Of a stretch of DNA of 64,000 nucleotides, positions 43,123 through 51,767 are shown in pieces. The translations under genes were made by a program, and so were the position numbers. Origin of the DNA: Oceanibacterium hippocampi (lineage in GTDB: Bacteria > Pseudomonadota > Alphaproteobacteria > Sneathiellales > Sneathiellaceae); contig NZ_FWFR01000003.1 of assembly GCF_900172325.1 (NCBI RefSeq), positions 558,001-622,000 of the forward strand, in the 5' to 3' direction. A model generated the notes under the pieces. It was not told where the DNA came from. It saw only the letters and a list, made by a program, of their open reading frames with translations, and did no database searches. Position 1 is the stretch's first letter, and each line of letters starts with the position of its first letter.

Positions 43123-44442
43123 ATGTCGAACGCATCGCGCAAGACCAGTTTCCGGACGACGCTGACGCGCAGCCACCTGCTGGTGCTTCTGCAGCAGATC
43201 ACGCGCGGCTTCTTCTTCATTCCGACCCTGCTCGCGGTTCTCGGCGTCATCCTCGCCATCGTTGCCGTGTGGATCGACCGGAATGCCACCGTCGAATCGC
43301 TGATTCCCTTTCTCAGCATCCAGGTAAGCGGCGCCCGCTCGGTGCTGTCGACCATCGCCGGCGCGATGATCACGGTGATCAGCCTTGTCTATTCGCTGAC
43401 ACTGGTGGTCTTCACGCTCGCGGCCAGCAATATCGGCCCCCGCATTCTCGAGACCTTCACCAGCAACCGGGTCAACCAGACGACCATCGGCCTGCTCGGC
43501 GCCACCTTCCTCTATGCGCTGATCGTGCTCTATCTCGTCGGCGACGACGAGGTACCGAACATCTCCGTCGTGCTTGCAATATTCCTTTCGGCGACGAGTT
43601 TCTTCTGGCTGATCTATTTCGTTCACGATGTCGCCCGCCGGATCATGGTCGACAACGAGATCGGCCGCACGCAGCGCGCCCTGCGAAGAGCAGTCGACCG
43701 CCTGCTCGCGGATGACCCGCCGGAACGGCTGGATCGCGCGGAGGTCCTGCCCGACAGCGAGTGGCGACCCGTCCGGGCGCCCCGCGCCGGATACGTGACC
43801 TCGGTCGATGCCGACGGTCTTGTCGCTCTTGCCCGCGCCAACAACGGGTTCATCGAGATGATCGCCGTGCCGGGAAGCTTCGTCGTCGAAGGGGCGCTCG
43901 TCGCCAGGCTCTACGGCGATGCCCGGAACTGCGAAGACGCCGATGTCACCGCCGGGGTGTTGATCGCCGACGCGCGCGCCCCGGAAGGGGATATCCAGTT
44001 CAACGTGCATCTGAACGTCGAGATCGCGCTTCGCGCCCTGTCACCGGGCGTCAACGATTCCTATACCGCGATCAGCGCCATAGACCATCTTTCCGGCTCG
44101 TTCGCCAGGATCCTGCAGCGGGGAGCGCCCTCGCCGCTTCGTGTCGATACGGACGAGACGCCCCGCCTCTGGCTGCAGCTGATCGGCGTCAGCGATATCG
44201 TCGGCACCGCGCTCCATCCGCTCCGTCAGGCCGCCCGGGAGAACGTCTTCGTTACCCTGCACCTGATCCGGGCACTTGGCCGGATCTGGGAAGTCGTGCC
44301 GGACGAACACTCCAGCCTGATCCGGAAGCATCTCCGGCTGATCGCAACCGACACGGAACGGACGAACGGCAGTCGCGACGACAGACGCGAGATCGCCATG
44401 GCGATCCGCGCCGCGCGGCGCTTCCGGCAGAACCGTTCGTGA
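43123..44442 (+). CDS. DUF2254 membrane protein
   Basis: The 439-residue product has four N-terminal membrane helices within residues 20-165 and a soluble C-terminal domain with DADGLVALARANNGFIEMIA, VPGSFVVEGALVARLYGD and ALRALSPGVNDSYTAISAID, characteristic of DUF2254. The role is unknown; a mechanosensing or envelope role has been suggested. No EcfG motif is seen upstream. The ATG lies after GGAAGGGAC. Confidence 0.85.
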   Translation: MSNASRKTSFRTTLTRSHLLVLLQQITRGFFFIPTLLAVLGVILAIVAVWIDRNATVESLIPFLSIQVSGARSVLSTIAGAMITVISLVYSLTLVVFTLAASNIGPRILETFTSNRVNQTTIGLLGATFLYALIVLYLVGDDEVPNISVVLAIFLSATSFFWLIYFVHDVARRIMVDNEIGRTQRALRRAVDRLLADDPPERLDRAEVLPDSEWRPVRAPRAGYVTSVDADGLVALARANNGFIEMIAVPGSFVVEGALVARLYGDARNCEDADVTAGVLIADARAPEGDIQFNVHLNVEIALRALSPGVNDSYTAISAIDHLSGSFARILQRGAPSPLRVDTDETPRLWLQLIGVSDIVGTALHPLRQAARENVFVTLHLIRALGRIWEVVPDEHSSLIRKHLRLIATDTERTNGSRDDRREIAMAIRAARRFRQNRS

Positions 44443-44463
44443 CGGCGCGCGAGGATGCCAGGA

Positions 44464-44973
44464 TCAGGCCATATCCTCTGTACCGCGCCCAACCACGCCA
44501 CCGCGCACAACCGGCCGTGCGGAGGGATACTTGAACGAGGCGTAGCGCAGGACGAGCACCGAGATCGCCAGCATCATGATGCCGCCGGTCACCACGAGGA
44601 GCCCGAGATGGGGGTGCTGAATCGCTTCCATCAGGTCGACATGCTCAAGGTTGACCATGCCGATCAGCAGCCGGGTCATCGCCGTCAGTGCCACGTATAT
44701 CAGGAAGCGGACCGGCATGTGGTTGGTCGAGAAGTAGATCCCGACCATGGCGCCGAGTTCGAGAAAGATGAACAGCAGCAGGATGTCCTCGACCGTCGCA
44801 TGACCCTTGCCAAACATCTTCAGGAACTCGAACCCGGCGGCCCAGACGATGGTCGCGCCGATCGCGAAGAGCGCCAGCACGTGGAACCCGTTCACCAGCA
44901 CCGTCCCGACCTTGTCGGCCAGGCTATGTGCCCGACCCAGCCGTTCCTCGATGCCGTTCAGCTTCTCCGCCAT
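44464..44973 (-). CDS. psiE: PsiE-family phosphate-starvation-inducible membrane protein
   Basis: The 169-residue product contains four hydrophobic helices and the PsiE core LLLFIFLELGAMVGIYFSTN, HMPVRFLIYVALTAMTRLLI. Its biochemical function is unknown. It is convergent to the DUF2254 gene, with 21 bases between the stops. Confidence 0.85.
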   Translation of the reverse strand: MAEKLNGIEERLGRAHSLADKVGTVLVNGFHVLALFAIGATIVWAAGFEFLKMFGKGHATVEDILLLFIFLELGAMVGIYFSTNHMPVRFLIYVALTAMTRLLIGMVNLEHVDLMEAIQHPHLGLLVVTGGIMMLAISVLVLRYASFKYPSARPVVRGGVVGRGTEDMA

Positions 44974-45101
44974 CCCCCATCCCCCTCTGATGCCGTCCTT
45001 CCCGAGACGTCATGATGGGCGCGCCTCGGGACACGTCAAGCGCGCAGAACGATGAACTCCGGCACGCGCAAACCGGACCAACCAGCGGAAGGAGACGACC
45101 G

Positions 45102-45479
45102 ATGTTTGAAATCCTGGCGGAATCGACGCCGGACATTCTCGCGATCCGCATCAGCGGCAAGCTCGACAAGTCGGACTACGACCGCCTGCATCCCTGGCTG
45201 GACCAGCGCCTGCATGAACAGCCGCGTCCGGCCATGCTCATCGTCATGGAGGATTTCAGAGGCTGGGACAGCCTCGGCGCCGTCGTCGAGGACATCAAGC
45301 TGGACATGGCGCATCACGACGACCTGCGACGAATTGCCATGGTCGGGGACCAGGCCTGGCAGAAATGGATGGCCATGATCGCCGTTCCGTTCGTCAGTGC
45401 CGAGATTCGCTATTTCGACGCGAACGAGATCGATCTCGCGCGGATCTGGCTGCGCGGCAGCGGGAACGGAAACGGCTGA
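45102..45479 (+). CDS. SpoIIAA-like (STAS/Crisp-type) protein
   Basis: The 125-residue product MFEILAESTPDILAIRISGK, LDKSDYDRLHPWLDQRLHE, then LIVMEDFRGWDSLGAVVEDI fits the SpoIIAA-like family: an antisigma-antagonist fold without the phospho-serine. GGAAGGAG precedes the ATG. It sits next to the Cys-repeat gene tail to tail. Confidence 0.85.
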   Translation: MFEILAESTPDILAIRISGKLDKSDYDRLHPWLDQRLHEQPRPAMLIVMEDFRGWDSLGAVVEDIKLDMAHHDDLRRIAMVGDQAWQKWMAMIAVPFVSAEIRYFDANEIDLARIWLRGSGNGNG

Positions 45480-45507
45480 TGCGATACCCGATCGACCGTA
45501 GACGGCT

Positions 45508-45960
45508 CTAGCGCGCCGCCGCCGCACAGGGCGAGGCGGCCGCGCATGGGGCCGCGGCAGCGCAGGGCGACACGGCGGCGCAGGGTGATGCTGCCGCACA
45601 AGGTGACGCAGCCGCACAAGGAGATGCTGCCGCGCATGGCGACGCAGCCGCACAAGGCGAGGCGGCCGCGCATGGCGACGCAGCCGCGCAGGGTGATGCC
45701 GCAGCACAGGGCGATGCGGCGGCGCAGGGTGATGCCGCAGCACAGGGCGATGCGGCGGCGCAGGGTGATGCCGCAGCACAGGGCGATGCGGCGGCGCAGG
45801 GTGACGCAGCGCCACAGGGGGAGCCCGCCGCACAAGGCGCAGCCGACGAAAAGACCGCCGGCACCGGCTTCGGCCGGGTGAAGCTGTAATGATCCACCGC
45901 GACCGCCGCGCCCACCAGGGCCAGGGCTGTCCCGAACAGGAACGTGTTGCGCTCGCTCAT
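45508..45960 (-). CDS. Membrane-anchored Cys-hexad repeat protein (SPCAAA)18, undescribed
   Basis: The 150-residue product starts MSERNTFLFGTALALVGAAV, a helix that serves as signal anchor or signal peptide, then a linker (DHYSFTRPKPVPAVFSSA). From residue 41 to the end it is 18 hexads of the type Ser-Pro-Cys-Ala-Ala-Ala, giving 18 cysteines evenly spaced by six. The start codon is inside the stop of the YeeE/YedE permease gene (ATGA), which argues that it is translated. Ser, Pro and Cys codons differ between hexads (TCA/TCG/TCT, CCC/CCT/CCA, TGC/TGT) while the residues hold, so this frame is under selection. A soft, thiol-rich exported rod could bind metal or sulfane sulfur, or be a precursor for modification; the function is inference. 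Confidence 0.78.
   Translation of the reverse strand: MSERNTFLFGTALALVGAAVAVDHYSFTRPKPVPAVFSSAAPCAAGSPCGAASPCAAASPCAAASPCAAASPCAAASPCAAASPCAAASPCAAASPCAAASPCAAASPCAAASPCAAASPCAAASPCAAVSPCAAAAPCAAASPCAAAAR
45514..45843 (-). repeat. 18-bp tandem coding repeat (18 units)
   Basis: About 18 units of 18 bp encode the Cys hexads. Units 10-15 form three nearly identical 36-bp doublets (about 45686-45795), a sign of recent expansion. Outer units differ more at silent sites. Confidence 0.85.
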
Positions 45961-47171
45961 TTCTTCCTGAACCCGTCGAGGCCGAACAGGGGGCGTATCG
46001 CCACGCCGCCGATGCTGCCGGCGAAGGCCGCCGCGAACCAGAGCCAGCCATGCAGGCTGCCCGAGGCGATGCCGCTGAACAGCGCGCCGATATTGCAGCC
46101 GAAGGCGAGCCTGGCGCCATAGCCCATCAGGACGCCGCCGAGGGCGGCCGCGAGGAACGAGGCGAACGGCACCTTCACCTTCGGCGCGAACTTGCCGGCG
46201 AGCGCCGCCGCGAGGGCCGCGCCGAGGATGATGCCGAAGTTCATCACCGAGGTGACGTCGGCGAGCACGCTCGATCCGAGTGCCCTGGCCGGGCCCGGCC
46301 AGGTCCAGAATGCCCAGGTCTCGACCGGCACGCCCATGGCCTGGATCGCCTTGGCGCCCCAAAGGCCGAAGCCGAAGGTCACAGACCAGGGATGGCCGGC
46401 AATGAGCAGGGTCGCGACGTTGAGGGCGGCGAGCGCCAGCCCCGCGCCGACCAGCGGCCATGGACCGTGCAGCATCCGGGCAAGACCGCGACGCGGCGCC
46501 GGCTTGAGCGTCTCGAGCCCGCCATGGGCGCGACGCTCGATCAGGATGGTCACGACGCTTACCGCTGCCAGGCCGGCAAGCGTGACGATGACGCCGAAGG
46601 TCGCGCCGAACGTCCGGCCAAGACTGATTTCCGGCAACGAGGGCTGAGTGAGCCACCAGGGAAGATGCGCCGAGCCCAGCACCGCGCCGGCGATGAAGAA
46701 GATCAGCGTGACCAGCATGCGGGCGCTGCCGCCGCCGACGGTGAACAGGGTGCCCGAGCCGCAACCGCCGCCGAGCTGCATGCCGATCCCGAACATCGCG
46801 GCCCCGACCAGCACCGAGACGCCAACCGGCGCCAGCGCGCCGGCCAGCGGCTGGCCGTTGACGCTGCCCAGCGCGAGCAGCGGGATGAAGGCGACGGTCG
46901 CGGCCGCGATCATCAGCATCTGGGCGCGGATCGCGCGGCCCCGCCGCTCGACGACGAAGCGCCGCCAGCCGCCGGTGAAGCCGAACGAGCCGTGGTAGAG
47001 CGCCAGTCCCAGCAGGCTGCCGATGAGGAACAGCCCGGCCTGGCGGGCGTCGATCGCCTCGCCGATCGCGAGCGCCCCGAGGAGAAGAGTCAGACCGGCG
47101 ACAATGACCGGGGCCTTGTCGGGATAGACAGGGGCAACCGGGGTTGCCGCGGTGGCGTTGCTCAAGGTCAT
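45957..47171 (-). CDS. YeeE/YedE-family (TsuA-like) sulfur-compound permease
   Basis: The 404-residue membrane protein has about ten helices and the two characteristic Cys motifs: GMQLGGGCGSGTLFTVGGGS (near residue 135) and ARLAFGCNIGALFSGIASGS (near residue 360). In TsuA such cysteines pass thiosulfate through the membrane by short-lived contacts. The gene is between the rhodanese gene (102 bases upstream) and the Cys-repeat gene (4-base overlap), so the three are likely one sulfur-related transcript. The ligand is inferred from family; thiosulfate, selenium or other sulfur species are possible. Confidence 0.9.
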   Translation of the reverse strand: MTLSNATAATPVAPVYPDKAPVIVAGLTLLLGALAIGEAIDARQAGLFLIGSLLGLALYHGSFGFTGGWRRFVVERRGRAIRAQMLMIAAATVAFIPLLALGSVNGQPLAGALAPVGVSVLVGAAMFGIGMQLGGGCGSGTLFTVGGGSARMLVTLIFFIAGAVLGSAHLPWWLTQPSLPEISLGRTFGATFGVIVTLAGLAAVSVVTILIERRAHGGLETLKPAPRRGLARMLHGPWPLVGAGLALAALNVATLLIAGHPWSVTFGFGLWGAKAIQAMGVPVETWAFWTWPGPARALGSSVLADVTSVMNFGIILGAALAAALAGKFAPKVKVPFASFLAAALGGVLMGYGARLAFGCNIGALFSGIASGSLHGWLWFAAAFAGSIGGVAIRPLFGLDGFRKK

Positions 47172-47273
47172 TTCATCATGGTCGCAGAAACGGGGCCGCA
47201 GGCGGCCGGGTCAGTTCGAGGGAGGATGCCCGACACCCGGCCGGGCACCCTCCGCTCACGTTCGGATCGGCGA

Positions 47274-48194
47274 TCAGGAACCGGGCTCGACCGGGCGGGC
47301 CGGATCGGCGGTCCATTCGGCCATCGAACCATCATACATCTTGGTCCGCTTGTTGCCCTGGACCTCGCTCAGGCCGAACCAGATCACCGAAGCCCAGTGG
47401 CCGGTATTGCAGAACGCGATATTCTCCTTGTCGGCGTCGACATCCACGCCCTTGGCGAGGCTGGCAACCGTCTCCTTCGAGACGAAGCTCGCGTTCTCGG
47501 CGTCGTAGAGCTTGGCATTCTCGATATTGACCGCGCTCGGGATGGTACCGGCGACGCGGGCCACCGGGCTCTTGCTCTCGCCCTTGTACTGCGCGGCCGG
47601 ACGACCGTCGATCAGCCGGGTGCCGTCGGCACGGGCCTTCTCGACATCGGCGGCGGTGGCCAGGAGTTCACTGCGGAGGGTCCCGGTGAAGCTGGCGGCC
47701 ACGGGCTTGACCGCGTCGGTCGAGACCTCGCCGCCGGCGGCGACCCAGGCGCGCTCGCCGCCGTTCAGGATCGACACGGCATCATGTCCGAGCACCTTGA
47801 AGGTCCAGTAGATGCGGGTCGCGATACCGAACTCGGACGAATTGGTCCCGTTCGGCACGATGACGACATGGCTGTCGTTGCTTACGCCGAGGGAACCGAT
47901 GACCTTCTCGATCTGCTCAACCGGCGGCAGCATGCCGGGGACGCCGTTCACATTGGCGCGCCAGCCGGTGGTCGAATAGGGCGCGCTGATCGCACCCGGG
48001 ACATGGCCCTTGTCATAAGGGTTGCCGTCATTGGCCGCGTCGCGGACGTCGAGCACGACGAGGCTCTCGTTGCCGAGATGGGACTTGAGCCAGGCAGCGT
48101 CGACGAGCGGCTGGTCGGTCAGTCGTTCGGCCTGGGCGGCGCCGGCAATGGCGAGGCCGGCGGCAAGCACGGCCGCGAGAAGAGGAGTGCGCAT
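47274..48194 (-). CDS. Exported two-domain rhodanese (sulfurtransferase)
   Basis: The 306-residue product has a signal peptide (MRTPLLAAVLAAGLAIAGAA, cut after QA) and two rhodanese domains. The first begins LVVLDVRDAANDGNPYDKGH; the second ends with the active Cys in IAFCNTGHWASVIWFGLSEV. It should transfer sulfur from thiosulfate or a persulfide in the periplasm. CNTGHW replaces the common CRxGxR loop and may change the acceptor. It is the first gene of the sulfur operon; the upstream spacer is A/T-richer. Confidence 0.92.
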   Translation of the reverse strand: MRTPLLAAVLAAGLAIAGAAQAERLTDQPLVDAAWLKSHLGNESLVVLDVRDAANDGNPYDKGHVPGAISAPYSTTGWRANVNGVPGMLPPVEQIEKVIGSLGVSNDSHVVIVPNGTNSSEFGIATRIYWTFKVLGHDAVSILNGGERAWVAAGGEVSTDAVKPVAASFTGTLRSELLATAADVEKARADGTRLIDGRPAAQYKGESKSPVARVAGTIPSAVNIENAKLYDAENASFVSKETVASLAKGVDVDADKENIAFCNTGHWASVIWFGLSEVQGNKRTKMYDGSMAEWTADPARPVEPGS

Positions 48195-48863
48195 TTATTA
48201 CCCCATTTAATAGTGTGAAACAGAAAATTCAACTCGACGACAATGTGGTGAAATGCTGTCCGAAAAGCAAATGCAGGATAATCGTTGTATTTCATAACAG
48301 CCATGCGGAATCGACGGCGAGATGACCCGGCGTGCAGGCTCGGCAGGCTGCCGCCCATCGGAGAAGCACGGACCGGTCACGGGGAATAGGGGCATTGTCG
48401 GAGGGGCCGCGCCAGAGCCCCGTCCGGGCCAGGGCTGCGGCCAAGGCAACGGGGCGGAGTGGTGGTGCTTGCAGTCACGAGCGAACCCGTCTCTGCCGCT
48501 ACCAGCGCGTTAACAGGGAAAATACAGGGAATTCACCGCCATTTTAAGCGTGATCGCACTCAATCGCCCGAAATACACGCACATTTTCAACGACATGGAG
48601 GAATTTCCCTGCAGGATGGAACAGGGAATTCGACTCAAGGGATCAGGGAGTTCGGTGGCGAATAACAGGGAACACCAGGGCAGGATCAGAGTTTGAGTTC
48701 GGGGACGCCGCCCGTCCCTCGACGGGACGAGCGGTGTCTCCTGCGTTCGCAATCCTAAGTTCCTGCGGCGCGGAGATCCGTTACAAATTGCTATGACCGG
48801 TGTTTCTTGGTGGGATCGGATAATCACGTCACGGCATAGGACAATGGCCGGCAAGATAGGCTC
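48195..48863. other. 669-bp spacer with CAGGGAA-type repeats
   Basis: I see no gene. A cluster of CAGGGAA (48514, 48525, 48622, 48666), a variant CAGGGAG (48644) and an inverted TTCCCTG (48605) lie within 160 bp. Such clusters are common beside integrated elements. The right border coincides with a truncated gene. Confidence 0.5.
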
Positions 48864-48867
48864 GTGA

Positions 48868-49110
48868 TTGCGTTCGGAGGCGCGGCTCTCGGAGATTACC
48901 GGTCGCGGAGTCGTCTACGGGAACCAGACACTCGAAGAGGCCTATGTCTCGCGCACCGGCTTCGGCGCCTCGAAATTCGAGCTGGACGGCCGGGTCACCA
49001 GCTACGGCGCCATCGCCACCGGCGAATTCGAGATGCTGAGCGACACCGTCGAGCGCTTCGCCGGCCGCCCGCCGATGACCCTGCGGACGTTCCTCGAAAG
49101 CGCGCGCTGA
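48868..49110 (+). pseudogene. C-terminal fragment of an NmrA/SDR-type NAD(P)H quinone oxidoreductase
   Basis: The frame reads SEITGRGVVYGNQTLEEAYV and KFELDGRVTSYGAIATGEFE, the last third of NAD(P)-binding quinone reductases of the NmrA type, with an in-frame stop directly before it and no dinucleotide-binding N-terminus. It is a remnant cut by a rearrangement near 48860. Confidence 0.7.
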
Positions 49111-49116
49111 TCGCGA

Positions 49117-49524
49117 TCAGCGCGATCGTGCGCCGGCGCGGGTGGCATTCAGCGCGACGGCTGCCTGTATGAGAGCCTTCAGGGCCGCCTCGTCGATCGC
49201 ATCGCCCTCGCGGAAGTCGATGGCGCGCCTGGTGTTGCCGTCGAGGCTCGCGTTGAAGAGGCCCGAAGGGTCGTCGAGTGAGGCGCCCCTGGCGAAGGTC
49301 ATTTTCACGACCGCCTTGTAGGTCTCGCCTGTGCAGATCATGCCATCGTGGTACCAGACCGGCACGCCGCGCCATTTCCATTCCTCGACGGCCTCGGGGT
49401 CGGCCTCCCGGATCAGGGTGCGGATCCGCGCGAGCATTTCGCCCCGCCAGTCGCCGAGCGCCTCGATCTTCGCGTCGATCATCCGGGATGGCGACACGTC
49501 GGGCTGCGCCTCGCTATTCTCCAT
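49117..49524 (-). CDS. DUF1801-domain protein
   Basis: The 135-residue product MENSEAQPDVSPSRMIDAKI, then VEEWKWRGVPVWYHDGMICT and VVKMTFARGASLDDPSGLFN follows the DUF1801 (YdhG/frataxin-like) fold. It is probably a small soluble protein of unknown role. The start at 49524 has AGAGAGAACC upstream; the longer frame is unsupported. It is intact although its neighbours are truncated. Confidence 0.85.
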   Translation of the reverse strand: MENSEAQPDVSPSRMIDAKIEALGDWRGEMLARIRTLIREADPEAVEEWKWRGVPVWYHDGMICTGETYKAVVKMTFARGASLDDPSGLFNASLDGNTRRAIDFREGDAIDEAALKALIQAAVALNATRAGARSR

Positions 49525-49648
49525 GATGGTTCTCTCTTGCCGTCCGTCCCTTGTCGTGGCGGCGATGCAACCCGCCGCGGGAGCCTCGCCCAACCCGGCA
49601 CCTAATCGCACCGGCCGGCCGGATCAAGAATGGGAGCGGAGTGCCCGG

Positions 49649-49800
49649 TCACGCATAGCGCCGGGCGAAGGCGACGCAGACCACGATCAGCGCCGTTGCC
49701 GCGACCATCGTCCAGGCGACCGGTTCGCCCAGCAGCAGGCCGGCGAGCGCGAGACCGAAGAACGGCTGCAGCAGTTGCAACTGGCCGACGCTGGGGTGGA
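49649..49800 (-). pseudogene. C-terminal fragment of an EamA/DMT transporter, cut by an IS3 element
   Basis: The minus strand reads SVGQLQLLQPFFGLALAGLL, LGEPVAWTMVAATALIVV and CVAFARRYA before the stop. This is the last two helices of a DMT transporter. The frame is lost at the IS3 border near 49802; the N-terminal part is not found on the other side of the element. Confidence 0.8.
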
Positions 49801-49802
49801 GG

Positions 49803-51020
49803 TGACCTTGCCCCCCTGAACCCCCACCGATTTGAAGTTAGGGTCTGCTTCCGATTGAAGGAATTAGACGATGAAGCGCAGCAGGTTCACGGAAAAACAG
49901 ATCATCGGGATATTGAAGGAGCATCAGGTAGGTCTGTCTGCGACTGATCTTTGCCGGAAGCATGGCATCAGCGATGCGACGTTTTACAACTGGCGTTCAA
50001 AGTATGGCGGTATGGACGTGTCGGATGCGAAGAAGCTGAAGGCGCTGGAGGCAGAGAACGCGAAGCTGAAGAAGCTTCTCGCTGAATCGGTAATGGATGT
50101 GTCTACGCTGAAAGAGATACTCGGAAAAAAACTTCTGCCGCCGGGTTCGACGAGAAGCGCCGTGTACTGGGCGATCGACGACAAGGGCTACTCGCAGCGG
50201 CGGGCCTGTTCCCTGGTGGGGCTGGACCGGAAGACCTGCCGCTATGCATCGAGACGGCCTGCGGATGAGGCGATCCGCCCGCGACTGCGGGAGCTGGCGT
50301 CAGAGCGCCGCCGGTTCGGCTATCGCCGGCTGCATATCCTGCTCCGGCGCGAGGGGATAAAGGTGAACCACAAGAAGCTGTAGCGGCTCTACAAAGAGGA
50401 GCGCCTGACTGTGAGGAAGCGCGGCGGGCGCAAACGGGCGCTGGGCACGCGGGCGCCGATGGCGACCCCGCAGGGTTCGAACCAGCGCTGGTCTCTCGAC
50501 CTCGACTCGGATTCCCTAGTCGACGGCCGGCGGTTCCATATTCAATGCGTGATCGACGACTTCTTACGCGAATGCCTGGCAATGGTGGCGGACAACTCGA
50601 TCTCGGGCGTCCGTGTTGCGCGGGAACTTGACCGTATCGCCTCCCTGCGCGGCTATCCCGACCAGGTGGTCAGCGACAACGGCACCGAGTTGACGTCGAA
50701 CGCCATGCTGCAATGGCAGGAAGAGCGTGGTGTCGGCTGGCATTACATCGCGCGGGGCAAGCCGATGCAGAACGGCTTCGTCGAGTCCTTCAACGGTCGT
50801 CTGCGGGCCGAGTGTCTGAACGCCCACTGGTTCCTGAGCCTTGCGGACGCAACGGAAAAGCTGGAGGCTTGGCGTAGAGACTACAATGAGGAACGGCCAC
50901 ACAGCGCGATCGGCAACAAGGTCCCGGCAGCGCTTATGAAATCAGCACGCGCAGCCAGCCCGTGGCGCTGAAACAAGGCGGAAAACTCTAACGCCCGCCG
51001 AGGGTAGGTTGGGGAGCGCA
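49803..51020 (+). mobile_element. IS3-family (IS51/IS407-like) insertion sequence, degenerate
   Basis: The element begins near TGACCTTGCCCCCCTGAACC and contains one IS3 transposase reading frame. The ends were placed approximately, from the break of the EamA gene and the GGTTGGGGAG motif near 51018. A related copy in the opposite orientation is at 59461-60274. Confidence 0.75.
49871..50971 (+). pseudogene. IS3-family transposase with an in-frame TAG
   Basis: The frame starts MKRSRFTEKQIIGILKEHQV (orfA-like helix-turn-helix and leucine zipper). It continues in the same frame into the orfB part ([22 protein letters not shown]) and the DDE core ([32 protein letters not shown]). A TAG at 50381-50383 replaces the tyrosine of KKLYRLY seen in the other IS3 copy, splitting the gene into 170 and 187 residues. 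orfA and orfB normally overlap with a frameshift, so their fusion here is also unusual. Confidence 0.85.
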
Positions 51021-51070
51021 CCATCGGTCCGAAAAACTCAACGCGCTGCCGAGGGTGCGTTGGGGAGCAC
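50981..51070 (+). repeat. Imperfect direct repeat of about 39 bp at the IS3 end
   Basis: GAAAACTCTAACGCCCGCCG (from 50981) and GAAAAACTCAACGCGCTGCC (from 51031) start two copies that both end with GGTTGGGGAGC-like or CGTTGGGGAGC sequence. A duplicated IS end is the likely cause. Confidence 0.7.
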
Positions 51071-51767
51071 TGCAATCAACCCAAGGACTCTCCCTTAAAC
51101 CGGAGGGAAAACGGATCTCAGGTCATGGCGAGTAAACGCTCCGTCGGGATTGAGGGGCTCCGCGAGGTTGGCGCGGGCTTGGACTGGAGACGCCATGCGC
51201 CGATCTCGTTGGCGGCATCAGGATCATGCCGCCCGAAATAATAACTTCTGCGATGGACGGGCTATCTTTCCCAGGGCGCAAGATCAACCAAGCATCGGGA
51301 CACTCCCACCTTGCGTCACGGTGGTGAAAGGTCCGGGCCATCGGCGTGGCGGTTGTTCTGCCGGGACGGCTACGTGGCTCGCCCGCAGTGCATTATCTTG
51401 GACGAGAATAAGAAAACGAACGATCAGATCGCTGAGCGCCGAAGGCTGCCTGACACGTCTCAGCCTTCGGCCAACCGCCGTATTATTGTGGGCGCGGCAG
51501 AGGACAGCTGCCGCGCCTTGCAGCCCCCACTGACGCAAGGCCTAGGCAGGATGCCACATTTAGCGAACTGTCGGCCGGAAGCAAGCGAGGTCGGCAGTTT
51601 ATCTTGAATGATTGGCACCTCCTGTCTCGATGAGCCGAAACACCTTTGGATTGATCCTCGTCGTCTCCACCGAACGCCGGAACGAAACATTCCATTGCAG
51701 GATCAACCTTCCGGTGTCGACCCACGATCAGCCTCGCCGGGAGCAACCCCTTTCGTCCATTTTTATC
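51071..51767. other. 697-bp spacer without a supported gene, two strong hairpins
   Basis: No frame has a good ribosome site or recognisable product. Two perfect inverted repeats are seen: 51438-51448 with 51461-51471 (11 bp, GCCGAAGGCTG) and 51491-51500 with 51508-51517 (10 bp, GGCGCGGCAG). They may belong to an old element or act as a terminator for the convergent side. Confidence 0.5.

Noticed and set aside
45514-45843. Possible CRISPR array
   Set aside because: The 18-bp units are contiguous without spacers and encode a regular peptide, so they are a coding tandem repeat.
45546-45881. Plus-strand repeat ORF rich in Arg, Met and Pro across the Cys repeat
   Set aside because: It has no upstream context, and silent-site changes favour the minus-strand Cys frame.
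45508-46764. 418-codon frame reading through the Cys-repeat protein into upstream sequence
   Set aside because: The upstream 268 codons overlap the YeeE/YedE gene out of frame and look random; the true start is the ATG at 45960 coupled to the permease stop.
51123-51700. Several overlapping frames of 60-127 codons
   Set aside because: They overlap on both strands, lack ribosome sites and have no similarity; treated as non-coding.
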